From Mesorhizobium kowhaii (lineage in GTDB: Bacteria; Pseudomonadota; Alphaproteobacteria; Rhizobiales; Rhizobiaceae): a DNA stretch of 64,000 nucleotides. Made by a program: the position numbers and the translations under genes. The notes beneath the pieces were generated by a model, which did not search any database, was not told the DNA's origin, and saw only the letters and a program-made list of their open reading frames with translations. Every line of letters begins with the position of its first letter. The first letter of the stretch is position 1. The DNA lies in the NCBI RefSeq assembly GCF_003253745.1, contig NZ_MZXV01000062.1, positions 310,001 through 374,000 on the forward strand. Reading direction: 5' to 3'. Shown here piece after piece: positions 17,292 through 25,030 of the stretch.

Positions 17292-17801
17292 TTAGTTGTC
17301 GATCTTCAGCGCGAAGGGCGTGCCTTCGAACGCGTCGGCGCCGCGCCCGATCGCCTGGATCGCCTCGATCATGCGGCCGTTGCGGTCGAGCAACATGTCG
17401 GCCACCGCAATCAGCCGCGGATTGGGCGTCGCTGAAGGTGACAGCGCCCGCAGCATCTGCGCCAGTTCGGCTTCGTCGCGTTTCGGCGCCAATGCCGCGG
17501 CGATAATGTAGGCAGAGGCGGTCGAGCGGCTGATGCCGGCATAGCAATGCACGACCATCGGCTTTGCCCGGTCCCATCGGCACGCGAAATCGAGCAGGTT
17601 GCGGACATGCTCTTCGCCCGGCATGGTCATACCGTCCTGCGCCACCGCAATATCGTGCATGACCAGATGCAGATGGTTTTCCCGGGCGATCGAGGCCGGG
17701 CGGATCACCTCCGTGCCGGCGGCGAGCAGCGACAGCATGCGGTCGGCGCCGGTTCTTGCCACCGTTTCCTCGACCTTTGCCAGCGAGCAGACATGGATCA
17801 T
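17292..17801 (-). CDS. Protein-tyrosine-phosphatase-like protein
   Basis: A 169-residue protein with the Cys-x5-Arg phosphatase signature: VVHCYAGISRSTASAY (about residues 91-106), with the nucleophilic Cys preceded by His and the phosphate-binding Arg followed by Ser. Upstream, HLVMHDIAVAQDG resembles the general-acid loop region of dual-specificity phosphatases, although the Asp position is not certain. The ATG overlaps the cobC stop (ATGA), so it is translated after cobC on the same message. No cobalamin role for such a protein is known to me. A small-molecule phosphatase acting near threonine-phosphate chemistry is a speculative possibility. Confidence 0.8.
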   Translation of the reverse strand: MIHVCSLAKVEETVARTGADRMLSLLAAGTEVIRPASIARENHLHLVMHDIAVAQDGMTMPGEEHVRNLLDFACRWDRAKPMVVHCYAGISRSTASAYIIAAALAPKRDEAELAQMLRALSPSATPNPRLIAVADMLLDRNGRMIEAIQAIGRGADAFEGTPFALKIDN

Positions 17802-18847
17802 TGTTTCGAACCCTTCGATCGATCCTCGCGCCGCGATGCCCATTCGGCAAGAGCGGAGTCGAGCCGCTGCCATTCCTCCTGACTCCCCGGCAGGCCGGCG
17901 CGCAAGACACCCGGACGGTCGGCGAAATGGCGCAGCAGGATGCCGCGCTCGCCAAGTGCGGAAAACAGATCGTCGGCATCGGGCAAGCGGAGATAGCGGA
18001 ACAATGTGGTGCCGCCCTCGACAGGAGCGCCGAAGCGGCCGAACAGCGCATCGAGCCGCGCCGATGCCTCCGCAAGGGATGCCCGCATCGCGTGCTGCCA
18101 GTCGATGTCGGCAAGCGCGCGAATGCCGTATTCCAGCGCCGGGCCGGCGACGGCCCATGGTCCGAATTGCGTGTCCAGCCGGTCGACCGTCGCTGCATCG
18201 GACAGCGCAAACCCGAGCCGTAGCCCGGCCAGGCCAAAGAACTTGCCGAACGAGCGCAGCACGACGATGCCGCCTAGGCCGACATCGCCGGCTAGACTGT
18301 GCTGACGCGGGCCGACATCCATGAACGCCTCGTCGACGACCAGCAGCCCGCCCTTGGCGCGCAGCCCTGCGGCCAGCGCCAGCAGCCTGTCGCGCTCGAT
18401 GATGCGCCCATCCGGATTGTTCGGATTGACGATGATGGCAAGGTCGGCCTCCGCCAAAACTTCGAAGTCGCCGACCTCCGTCACCTCGTGTCCTGCGATC
18501 ACTGCTGCCCGCGCATGTTCGGCATAGGTCGGACCCAGCACCAGCGCCTTGCCGGGCGCGATCAGCGATGCGACGCGCGGCAACAGGATCTGCGTGCCGG
18601 GTGCCGCCGCCACGTTGGCGGGCGAAGGCGCGCCATAGGCGCTTGCCGCGACCTCCGTGAGGTCGCGGGCGCGCCCGGATTCCGGCAGCCGCGACAGGGT
18701 GGTGGCGGGCAAGTCGAAAAACGGGTAGGAGTGCGGATTGATACCGGTCGAGAGGTCGACGAAAGGCAGCACGGCGTTGGGGAAAAGCGCCCTCGCCCGG
18801 CCAAGACTTCCACCATGGTCCACCGCCGCCCCATCAAGAAGCTTCAT
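17798..18847 (-). CDS. cobC: Threonine-phosphate decarboxylase-like protein, cobalamin biosynthesis
   Basis: A 349-residue fold-type I PLP enzyme. The N-terminus DHGGSLGRARALFPNAVLPFVDLSTGINPHSYPF is characteristic of CobC/CobD-type L-threonine-O-3-phosphate decarboxylases, which supply the aminopropanol arm of cobalamin. Cofactor residues are IIVNPNNPDGR, LVVDEAFMD and VLRSFGKFFGLAGLRLGF, with the Lys of SFGK as Schiff base. The start codon ATG (18847 downwards) shares two bases with the divergent cobD start, so its promoter must lie within cobD. It is followed by the phosphatase-like gene in ATGA overlap. Confidence 0.9.
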   Translation of the reverse strand: MKLLDGAAVDHGGSLGRARALFPNAVLPFVDLSTGINPHSYPFFDLPATTLSRLPESGRARDLTEVAASAYGAPSPANVAAAPGTQILLPRVASLIAPGKALVLGPTYAEHARAAVIAGHEVTEVGDFEVLAEADLAIIVNPNNPDGRIIERDRLLALAAGLRAKGGLLVVDEAFMDVGPRQHSLAGDVGLGGIVVLRSFGKFFGLAGLRLGFALSDAATVDRLDTQFGPWAVAGPALEYGIRALADIDWQHAMRASLAEASARLDALFGRFGAPVEGGTTLFRYLRLPDADDLFSALGERGILLRHFADRPGVLRAGLPGSQEEWQRLDSALAEWASRREDRSKGSKQ

Positions 18848-19814
18848 GTCAATCCTGATCGCTTTCCTGTCATTGGCCGTCGAATTCGTCCTGGGCTACC
18901 CGGACTGGCTGTTTCGCGCCATCGGCCATCCGGTGACGTGGTTCGGCAGGCTGATATCCTTTCTCGACCGCAGGCTCAACCGCGCCACTGATCCCGACGC
19001 GCTGCGTCGCAAGCGTGGTGTCCAGGCGCTGCTGGTCATCGTGCTGGTGCCAGCGGCGATCGGGCTCGGCGTACAGGTCCTGCTCTGGTTCGTTCCCATG
19101 GGATTGATCATTGCCGCGCTTCTGGCGACATCACTTCTGTCGCAGAAGAGCCTTTACGAGCATGTCGAGGCCGTGGCCGACTCACTCGACACCGGTGGCC
19201 TCGCTCTGGGCCGTGTCGCCGTCTCGCGCATCGTCGGCCGCGATCCGGAAGCGCTGGACAGGGCCGGTGTCTGCCGTGCGGCGATCGAGAGCCTGGCCGA
19301 GAATTTTTCCGACGGCATTGTCGCTCCCGCCTTCTGGACCGGCGTCGGCGGGCTGGCCGGCGGGGCTGCCTACAAGGCCGCCAACACCGCCGATTCGATG
19401 ATCGGCCACCGCACCCCGCGCCACGAGGCCTTCGGCTGGGCGGCGGCGCGCTTCGACGATTGGATTAATCTGCCGGCGTCAAGGCTGACGGCGCTGCTGA
19501 TCGTATCGGCTGCGTTCCTCGTCAAAGGCGCGGATGCGAAAAATGCCTGGCATGCAGTGTGGCGCGACGCGAAAAAACACCGCTCGCCCAATGCCGGCTG
19601 GCCGGAAGCCGCGATGGCCGGCGCGCTCGGCCTGGCGCTCGCCGGACCGCGCAGCTACGGCGGCGTGCTGGTCGACGACGTCTTCATGGGCGAAGGCGGC
19701 CGGCGCGAAGCCGACAGCATCGACATAAGGCAGGCGCTGAAACTCTACCGCATCGCCGACTATCTGCTGATCGCGCTGTTCGGTTTGGTCTCGGCAATCG
19801 TCATTGTAGCGTGA
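18846..19814 (+). CDS. cobD: Adenosylcobinamide-phosphate synthase (CobD/CbiB)
   Basis: A 322-residue integral membrane protein. The start MSILIAFLSLAVEFVLGYPDWLFRAIGHPVTWFGRLI matches the CbiB/CobD family, as does the central ENFSDGIVAPAFWTGVGGLAGGAAYKAANTADSMIG block and SYGGVLVDDVFMG. It couples aminopropanol phosphate (or aminopropanol) to adenosylcobyric acid in the inner membrane. ATG at 18846 is the only start that gives the conserved N-terminus, and it overlaps the cobC start head-to-head. Transcription must therefore begin inside cobC. It is convergent with cobO; a perfect palindrome at 19826 lies between them. Confidence 0.93.
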   Translation: MSILIAFLSLAVEFVLGYPDWLFRAIGHPVTWFGRLISFLDRRLNRATDPDALRRKRGVQALLVIVLVPAAIGLGVQVLLWFVPMGLIIAALLATSLLSQKSLYEHVEAVADSLDTGGLALGRVAVSRIVGRDPEALDRAGVCRAAIESLAENFSDGIVAPAFWTGVGGLAGGAAYKAANTADSMIGHRTPRHEAFGWAAARFDDWINLPASRLTALLIVSAAFLVKGADAKNAWHAVWRDAKKHRSPNAGWPEAAMAGALGLALAGPRSYGGVLVDDVFMGEGGRREADSIDIRQALKLYRIADYLLIALFGLVSAIVIVA

Positions 19815-19825
19815 TTGGGCCTTAA

Positions 19826-19845
19826 CCCTCCCCACGTGGGGAGGG
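19826..19845. terminator. Perfect 20-bp palindrome between convergent cobD and cobO
   Basis: CCCTCCCCACGTGGGGAGGG reads the same on both strands and is flanked by TTAA and TAAA. It sits in the 39-bp gap between the two converging stops, so it probably ends both transcripts, although no long T run follows. Similar CCCTC-CCC hairpins occur at 40706. Confidence 0.5.
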
Positions 19846-19853
19846 TAAAGCTC

Positions 19854-20483
19854 TCAGAATTCGATGCCTTGCTGCGCTTTCACGCCCGCGGAAAAATGGT
19901 GCTTGGTCACGCCCATTTCGGTGACGAGGTCGGCCGCCTCGACCAGCGCCGGCCTGGCGTTGCGGCCGGTGACGACGATATGCAGGCCCTCGCGACGAGT
20001 CTTCAACGCCTCAACCACTTTGTCGAGATCGAGATAATCATAGCGCAGCGCGATGTTCAGTTCGTCGAGCACCAGCAGGCTGATCGATGGATCGGCCATC
20101 AGCTCGAGCACTTTGGCCCATGCGGCTTCGGCCGCGGCGATGTCGCGCTTCAGATCCTGGGTTTCCCAGGTGAACCCCTCGCCCATCGCGTGCCAGACGA
20201 CGCGGTCGCCAAAGGCGGCGAAGGCTTCCTTCTCGCCGGTGTGCCATTTGCCCTTGATGAACTGGACGACGCCGACGCGCTTGCCGTAGCCAAGCATCCG
20301 CAGCGCCAGACCAAAGGCAGCAGTGGTCTTGCCCTTGCCGGGCCCGGTGTTGACGATCAGCAGCCCCTTCTCGACCGTCTTGCTCGCCACCTCGGCGTCC
20401 TGCACCGCCTTGCGCTTGGCCATCTTGGCGCGGTGGCGTTCTTCATCCCGGCCTTCGATGGGCTTGTTGTCGATATCGGTCAT
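19854..20483 (-). CDS. cobO: Cob(I)yrinic acid a,c-diamide adenosyltransferase
   Basis: A 209-residue CobA/CobO-type adenosyltransferase. It has an N-terminal Lys/Arg-rich helix, the P-loop NTGPGKGKTTAAFGLALRMLG (about residues 50-70), VGVVQFIKGKWHTGE, and the acidic LLVLDELNIALRYDYLD segment. It transfers the adenosyl group of ATP to cob(I)yrinate or cobalamin. Ordinary length for the family. It starts one base after the cobP stop region and is downstream of cbtBA/cobP in a continuous minus-strand run, so it is likely under the same riboswitch. Confidence 0.93.
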   Translation of the reverse strand: MTDIDNKPIEGRDEERHRAKMAKRKAVQDAEVASKTVEKGLLIVNTGPGKGKTTAAFGLALRMLGYGKRVGVVQFIKGKWHTGEKEAFAAFGDRVVWHAMGEGFTWETQDLKRDIAAAEAAWAKVLELMADPSISLLVLDELNIALRYDYLDLDKVVEALKTRREGLHIVVTGRNARPALVEAADLVTEMGVTKHHFSAGVKAQQGIEF

Positions 20484-20484
20484 C

Positions 20485-21000
20485 TCATTTCACCTTGAGC
20501 GGCAGTCCCGCCACCATCAGCAGCACCGTATCGGCGATAGCGGCCACCTGCTGGTTGAGCCGGCCGGCGGCATCGCGAAATCGGCGCGCCAATGCGTTGT
20601 CCGGCACGATGCCTTGCCCGACTTCGTTGGACACCACGAACCAGGGCCCGCGCGGCTGCGACAGCACGTCAGCCAGCCGACGGTATTCCAGATCGAGGTC
20701 GTGTTCGGCCAGCATATGATTGGTCAGCCACAGTGTCAGGCAGTCGACAAGCACCGGCTGATTGTCCGGCAAGGCCTCGAGCGCACCTGCGAGATCGAGC
20801 GGTGCGTCGATGGTCGTCCAGCCCTCACTGCGCTGCGAGCGGTGCAACGCGATGCGCTCACGCATCTCGTCATCATAGGCTTCCGCCGTGGCGATATAGG
20901 CCCATGGCGGCGGCGAGGTCGTCGCCAGGGTTTCGGCGTGCGCGCTCTTGCCGGAGCGCGCACCACCGATGATGAAGGTCAGCGTGCTGCGATCAGGCAA
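20485..21000 (-). CDS. cobP: Adenosylcobinamide kinase / adenosylcobinamide-phosphate guanylyltransferase
   Basis: A 171-residue bifunctional CobU/CobP enzyme. The P-loop FIIGGARSGKSAHAETLA is at residues ~9-26; PPWAYIATAEAYDDEMRERIALHRSQRSEGWTTIDAPLDL carries the guanylylated-His region (IALHRSQR), and LVDCLTLWLTN and VVSNEVGQGIVPDNALARRFRDAAGRLNQ complete the family pattern. It phosphorylates adenosylcobinamide and activates it with GTP. It overlaps the end of cbtA by 8 bp. Confidence 0.93.
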   Translation of the reverse strand: MPDRSTLTFIIGGARSGKSAHAETLATTSPPPWAYIATAEAYDDEMRERIALHRSQRSEGWTTIDAPLDLAGALEALPDNQPVLVDCLTLWLTNHMLAEHDLDLEYRRLADVLSQPRGPWFVVSNEVGQGIVPDNALARRFRDAAGRLNQQVAAIADTVLLMVAGLPLKVK

Positions 21001-21796
21001 AGCTGTCGCGCAGGCTGGTCGCGGTGCCGGTGAAGCGGCCGCGCACCACGCCGACGACCGCGCCGAGCACCAGCCAGAACACCAGGTTGGTCACGGTCAC
21101 CGCAACCACGAACTGGTGGTGCAGGCCTTCCGGGATCGGCGTCTCGAAACTGTCGGGCTGCGGTGCGCCGACAACATGCGGCGCGACGATCAGCAAGACG
21201 GCAAGGATCACAAGCGGCAGCGACTTGCGGAAGGCGATCAGGCCGAGACCCGCCGCGGTCGCCACCACGGTTGCCCACCACCAGATCTGGCGCTGCGTGA
21301 GATCGGCCGCCGGCATGGCAGGCAATTCCGGTGGCAGACCGAGACCAGGCGCCAGCGTGAACACGGCAAAGCCGGCCAGGCCCCAGAACACGCCCTGGCG
21401 CCAATTGCCGATGCCACCGGCGAATTCGGAAACCGCAACCAGGATCAGCGCGAAACCAATGCCGGTGACGATGTTGGCAACCACGCTGAAGGCGAAACGC
21501 TCGAAACCGTCGGCCGGCGCCCAGCCTTCGTCTTCCGCTGCCGGAGCGGCTGCTTCCGCCGGCGCCGGGGCGGCAGAGCTCATGGCATTCGCCGCCGGAG
21601 CGGCTGTGCTCATGGCATTGGTATCCGTTGCGGCCGGAGCTGCATGGTCATGGTGATGGCCGCCGCCGGCCTGCTCGTAGACTTCCGCCTTGAGGATCAG
21701 CGGCACGGTGGCATAGGCCTGCATGCAGGCGAGAACGACGCCAGCCACGAGCCCTGCGATCGCCGCGATGAACACGACGTTGCGAAACAGGTTCAT
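20993..21796 (-). CDS. cbtA: Cobalt transporter subunit CbtA
   Basis: A 267-residue membrane protein of the CbtA family (predicted cobalt uptake). The first helix, NVVFIAAIAGLVAGVVLACMQ, is followed by a loop with a metal-binding-looking run GGGHHHDHAAP (about residues 44-54) and an Ala/Pro/Glu-rich linker. At least four further helices follow (VANIVTGIGFALILVAV, GVFWGLAGFAVFTLAPGLGLP, WWATVVATAAGLGLIAF, LVILAVLLIVAPHVVGAP). The assignment rests on this pattern plus the CbtB neighbour and the cobalamin riboswitch upstream. The transport mechanism of the family is not well established. Confidence 0.88.
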   Translation of the reverse strand: MNLFRNVVFIAAIAGLVAGVVLACMQAYATVPLILKAEVYEQAGGGHHHDHAAPAATDTNAMSTAAPAANAMSSAAPAPAEAAAPAAEDEGWAPADGFERFAFSVVANIVTGIGFALILVAVSEFAGGIGNWRQGVFWGLAGFAVFTLAPGLGLPPELPAMPAADLTQRQIWWWATVVATAAGLGLIAFRKSLPLVILAVLLIVAPHVVGAPQPDSFETPIPEGLHHQFVVAVTVTNLVFWLVLGAVVGVVRGRFTGTATSLRDSFA

Positions 21797-21811
21797 GATG
21801 TCAAATCCTCG

Positions 21812-21991
21812 TCAGTGGCAGGGAAACGCCATCGAATGGCGATAGTCGTGAGCCGCATTGTGGACCGCATCGATATGCGAGAAGCCGACAAAGCCGACAA
21901 CGAAGATGCCGAGCAGTGCCACGAGCGCAAGCTGCATGAAGCGCGACTGCGAGGAGACGGAGGCGCCGAGGGAGACGGAAGCGGTAGTCAT
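21812..21991 (-). CDS. cbtB: Cobalt transporter subunit CbtB (small)
   Basis: A 59-residue protein with one transmembrane helix (LALVALLGIFVVGFVGF, about residues 21-37) and a histidine-rich C-terminus (SHIDAVHNAAHDYRHSMAFPCH region, with five His and one Cys in ~20 residues), the classic CbtB layout. ATG at 21991 has AAAGGAC upstream. It lies 15 bp before cbtA. CbtB is thought to bind cobalt near the entrance of CbtA. The gene is the first downstream of the riboswitch. Confidence 0.9.
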   Translation of the reverse strand: MTTASVSLGASVSSQSRFMQLALVALLGIFVVGFVGFSHIDAVHNAAHDYRHSMAFPCH

Positions 21992-22034
21992 GTCTTGTCC
22001 TTTCGCCCTCCACCCGAGGGCATCGAAGTCAGTT

Positions 22035-22205
22035 TCCTGTCGCCGGCAGGTCTCCTGGCTCGCGGATCAGCGCCCTTCTCCACCTTCCCGAAGAAAAACC
22101 TTCAGTGGCATATGGAGAGGACTACCGCACACAGTTGCGGGGGCAGCCACGGCATTGGGCAACAAGTCAGCCCGCACCGCATTCCCTCTTGGCTCCAAAC
22201 GGAAC
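22035..22205 (-). promoter_or_regulatory. Cobalamin (B12) riboswitch upstream of cbtBA-cobPO
   Basis: On the minus strand, in order: GGGAATGCGGTGCGGG (near 22174-22189), GGCTGCCCCCGCAACTGTG (near 22129-22147), ATGCCACTGAAGG (near 22100-22112), TTCGGGAAGG, and the B12 box GAGCCAGGAGACCTGCCGGC (22042-22061). This is the full conserved core of the class I cobalamin riboswitch. About 45 bases separate the box from cbtB and contain a CCTCGGGTGGAGGG hairpin just before the ribosome-binding site, fitting repression at translation initiation when B12 is plentiful. Confidence 0.95.
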
Positions 22206-22261
22206 CGACGACAGCGCGACTATAGGGAAAATCGCCGCGACCGGCAAACCAAATTCCGACA

Positions 22262-22341
22262 ATGCATGTCGCCGAAAAGTGCACAGCGGTTTTCGGAATA
22301 ACGACCTGCGTAAGCAAGAATGCATGTCGCCGAAAAGTGCG
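22262..22341 (+). repeat. 49-bp palindromic repeat, copy 2 plus a partial tandem copy
   Basis: A full copy lies at 22262-22310 (arms ATGCATGTCG / CGACCTGCG, inner CCGAAAA/TTTTCGG), and a truncated copy (first 22 bases) at 22320-22341. Relative to the 1881 and 38352 copies, the inner stem carries a paired change (CCAAAA/TTTTGG to CCGAAAA/TTTTCGG), so the hairpin is kept. Confidence 0.8.
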
Positions 22342-22416
22342 CAAATCGGTCACCGGCACGACAATTGACAATTCCCGCGGTCGGGTGTCGGCTGACAATT
22401 TCACAGGAAGCCAGCC

Positions 22417-23592
22417 ATGCAGCCCATTGCCAGCGAGCGCGATCCCTACAAGGGCCTGACCCGGGCCGAACCGACGCTGCCGTCCTCCGCCTATTGGGAT
22501 CCAGGGAGCTATCAAAGAGACCTCGACGCCATCTGGTACAGAAGCTGGCTGCTCGTCTGCCGCGAGGCCGACCTTGCGCAGCCGCTTTGCTTCCGCACCT
22601 TCCGCGTCGGCACGCAGGAAATCGTCGTGCTGCGTGACGAAACCGGCGAACTGCGCGCCTTTCACAACACTTGCCGCCATCGCGGCTCGCAGCTTTGCCA
22701 GGAAAGCGAAGGTCGGCTGAAGGCACGGCTCATCACCTGCCCCTACCACGCCTGGTCCTATTCGCTGCGTGGCGATCTCGTGCGCGTGCCGTCGAAATCG
22801 CTGCCGGAAGGCTTCGACAAGGCCAATCATCCGCTCTATCGCGTCGCACTCTCGGTGTGGCGCGGTTTTGTCTTCGTCAATCTCGCCGAGGACGCCACCG
22901 GCTCGGCGGAAACATCTTTCGATCCGGCGTCCGGCAGTCTCGCCAACTGGCCGCTGGAAACGCTGGTTACCGGCCATGCGTTGCGCAAGGTGATGAACTG
23001 CAACTGGAAAATCTTTTGGGAAAACTTCAACGAGTGCCTGCATTGTCCGGGCGTCCACAAGGATCTGTCGCGGCTGGTGCCGATCTATGGCCGCGGCCTG
23101 ATGGGCCGCCATGATGATCCCGAATGGTCTCGCCACGCCGACAATGACGCGCCCGAGTTTTCCGGCGGCCTGCGCGCCGGCGCCGAGACATGGTCGCGCG
23201 ACGGCCAGGCGCATGGGCCGGTCTTTGCCGGTCTCACACCAGCCGAGCGCGCCGCCGGCCAGACCTATGCCACCAACCTGCCGTCAATGTTCGTCGTCGG
23301 CCATGTCGACTATGTCAGAACCGTGCGGCTGGTACCGCTCGGCCCCGAGCAGACCGAGCTTGTCGCCGAATGGCTGTTTGCGCCCGAGGCACTGATGGCA
23401 ACCGATATCGACAACATCGTCGCCTTCGGCAAACAGGTGCTGGAGGAGGATGCGGCGATCTGCGAAATCAACCAGAAAGGCCTGCGCTCGATGCGCCACG
23501 AAGCCGGTGTGCTGATGCCCGAGGAATACGACCTGCACCGCTTCCACAACTGGGTCCGCGAACGGCACACAGCGGTTACCCCCAAGCCCTGA
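22417..23592 (+). CDS. Rieske-type ring-hydroxylating / demethylating oxygenase, alpha subunit
   Basis: A 391-residue oxygenase. The Rieske [2Fe-2S] ligands are NTCRHRGSQLC and CPYHAWSY (about residues 86-117). The mononuclear iron site begins with ENFNECLHCPGVHKDL (two His, about residues 205-220), with a later acidic ligand. This layout is shared by aromatic-ring dioxygenases and by quaternary-ammonium demethylases (glycine betaine, carnitine, stachydrine). No ferredoxin or reductase gene accompanies it, so an electron donor must come from elsewhere. ATG at 22417 follows ACAGGAAG. A link with the demethylation operon at 2-9 kb is possible but unproven. Confidence 0.85.
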   Translation: MQPIASERDPYKGLTRAEPTLPSSAYWDPGSYQRDLDAIWYRSWLLVCREADLAQPLCFRTFRVGTQEIVVLRDETGELRAFHNTCRHRGSQLCQESEGRLKARLITCPYHAWSYSLRGDLVRVPSKSLPEGFDKANHPLYRVALSVWRGFVFVNLAEDATGSAETSFDPASGSLANWPLETLVTGHALRKVMNCNWKIFWENFNECLHCPGVHKDLSRLVPIYGRGLMGRHDDPEWSRHADNDAPEFSGGLRAGAETWSRDGQAHGPVFAGLTPAERAAGQTYATNLPSMFVVGHVDYVRTVRLVPLGPEQTELVAEWLFAPEALMATDIDNIVAFGKQVLEEDAAICEINQKGLRSMRHEAGVLMPEEYDLHRFHNWVRERHTAVTPKP

Positions 23593-23595
23593 AGA

Positions 23596-24795
23596 TCACA
23601 GCGATTTCGGCAGGTATCGCCAGGTCACGAAGCCGCAAACCGCCGCCAGCAGGCCGAGCGTGACGAACACCGAGCCCAGCCCGAAGAAGGCCAGCACCAC
23701 CGAATAGACCAGCGGTGGCGTCAGCTCCGAAAAGTCGAGATAGGTGCGGTAGACCGCCGCCATCTGCGACCTTTCATAGGATCGCACCGAGCGCATGAAG
23801 GCGGTCGAGCCCAGAGCGTCGAGCGCAATGGTGAAGAAAGCGCCGCAGAGCAGGAAGGCACCGGTAAGCAGCGGCACTGTTTCGCCAACCGCGCCCGCCG
23901 CCAGAAGCATGGCCGACATGGCGAAATAGGCAAATGTCATGGTTCGCCGGCCACCAAAGCGCTTTCCCGCATTGCCCCAGAAAATGGCCATGAACAGCAG
24001 CGCATTGCCGGCCGAAACCAGCAGGCCACCGGCCAGCTTGCCCTCTCCGGTGATGACCATGAACAGCGGCCCGTAGACGAAGAACGTCGTCCAGAAGCAA
24101 GAACGGCCGAAGGCGATCAGCCAGGCCAGCCTCAGCCTGGGCTGGGCGACGAAGCGGCCGATATTGGCGAGCGGGTTGGCCGGCCGCGTCTTGCCGGGGC
24201 GGATCGACGGGTTGTCGCCAAGCCGGTAGGTCCAGAACAGCGCCAGCAAGGCCATCGCGAACACCGCCACTGCACCATGCGCGGCATAGATGCCGAAGCG
24301 CGTGTAGAGGAAAATGCCGAGCGTTGGCCCGCCGGTCCAGGCGAACATCGACCACGCCATGCGCAGCGATTCGGCCTGCATGAAGTCGGTCTTGCGGATG
24401 TGGTCCATGATGTAGAGGTTGAGCGTGATCGACAGTGCGCTGGCGCCCATCACCCGGCACAGCATGCCGGCAAGTTGCCCGGCAAGCGTATGGGTGACGA
24501 AGAACAGCGAACCGATCGCCAGCAGGCAGGCGCCTGCGGTGTAGACCCAGCGCCGGGCAAAGCGGCGGATCAGCATCGGCATGAACAACGTCACTGACAG
24601 GCCCAGCATCGCCACAATGGTATAGAGGATCGAGACGATCTGCTCGTTGTGGAGGATCTCGTAGGCCTGGATCGGGATGACGCTCGACACCGTGGCGCGG
24701 GCGAAGGATTCGACCGCATAGAGCGAAGCAAAGGTGCGCGCATCCGCGGCCTTGAGGGCCGGTAGCCAGATCGGATGGCGCACATGGGTGGACAT
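23596..24795 (-). CDS. MFS transporter
   Basis: A 399-residue protein with about 12 hydrophobic helices and an internal Arg/Pro-rich loop (SIRPGKTRPANPLANIGR) between the two six-helix halves, the standard major-facilitator layout. Motif-like stretches are MPMLIRRFARRWVYTAGA after helix 2 and GNAGKRFGGRRTMTF after helix 8 (both with basic turns). No substrate clue is visible. It converges with the Rieske oxygenase, leaving only three bases between the stops, and is divergent from the DUF1624 gene. Confidence 0.85.
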   Translation of the reverse strand: MSTHVRHPIWLPALKAADARTFASLYAVESFARATVSSVIPIQAYEILHNEQIVSILYTIVAMLGLSVTLFMPMLIRRFARRWVYTAGACLLAIGSLFFVTHTLAGQLAGMLCRVMGASALSITLNLYIMDHIRKTDFMQAESLRMAWSMFAWTGGPTLGIFLYTRFGIYAAHGAVAVFAMALLALFWTYRLGDNPSIRPGKTRPANPLANIGRFVAQPRLRLAWLIAFGRSCFWTTFFVYGPLFMVITGEGKLAGGLLVSAGNALLFMAIFWGNAGKRFGGRRTMTFAYFAMSAMLLAAGAVGETVPLLTGAFLLCGAFFTIALDALGSTAFMRSVRSYERSQMAAVYRTYLDFSELTPPLVYSVVLAFFGLGSVFVTLGLLAAVCGFVTWRYLPKSL

Positions 24796-24810
24796 TGCTT
24801 CCCCAAAGCA

Positions 24811-24842
24811 GAATCACCGGGTCAAATCTGCCGTGGTGATTC
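24811..24842. promoter_or_regulatory. Inverted repeat upstream of the MFS gene
   Basis: GAATCACC (24811-24818) and GGTGATTC (24835-24842) are exact complements separated by 16 bp, 16 bp before the MFS start and about 190 bp before the divergent acyltransferase-like gene. It resembles a two-fold repressor operator. It could equally be an mRNA hairpin in the MFS leader. Confidence 0.4.
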
Positions 24843-25030
24843 CTGGGCCGGTAACAGGAAACCGACGCCTACCCGGCAAAAAGCGAAGTCGGCCAAAGGC
24901 TTTCCGGCACTGGCCTAAAGCGGCGCCTGATCCGGCGTCTGCAGCGCTGCCCATACCGAAGCGCCCGGCCTTCTTTTGTCCGGGGCAACCGTGATAGTCG
25001 TCTTGCGGGGCTGAATCAGAATCCGAGACC

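Noticed and set aside
19826..19845. Perfect palindrome considered as an attachment or recombination site
   Set aside because: No integrase, no duplicated flank; a terminator between converging genes explains it more simply.
22262..22341. Two close repeats considered as a CRISPR fragment
   Set aside because: Only one full and one partial copy; the unit is palindromic and occurs singly elsewhere, and no cas genes are present.
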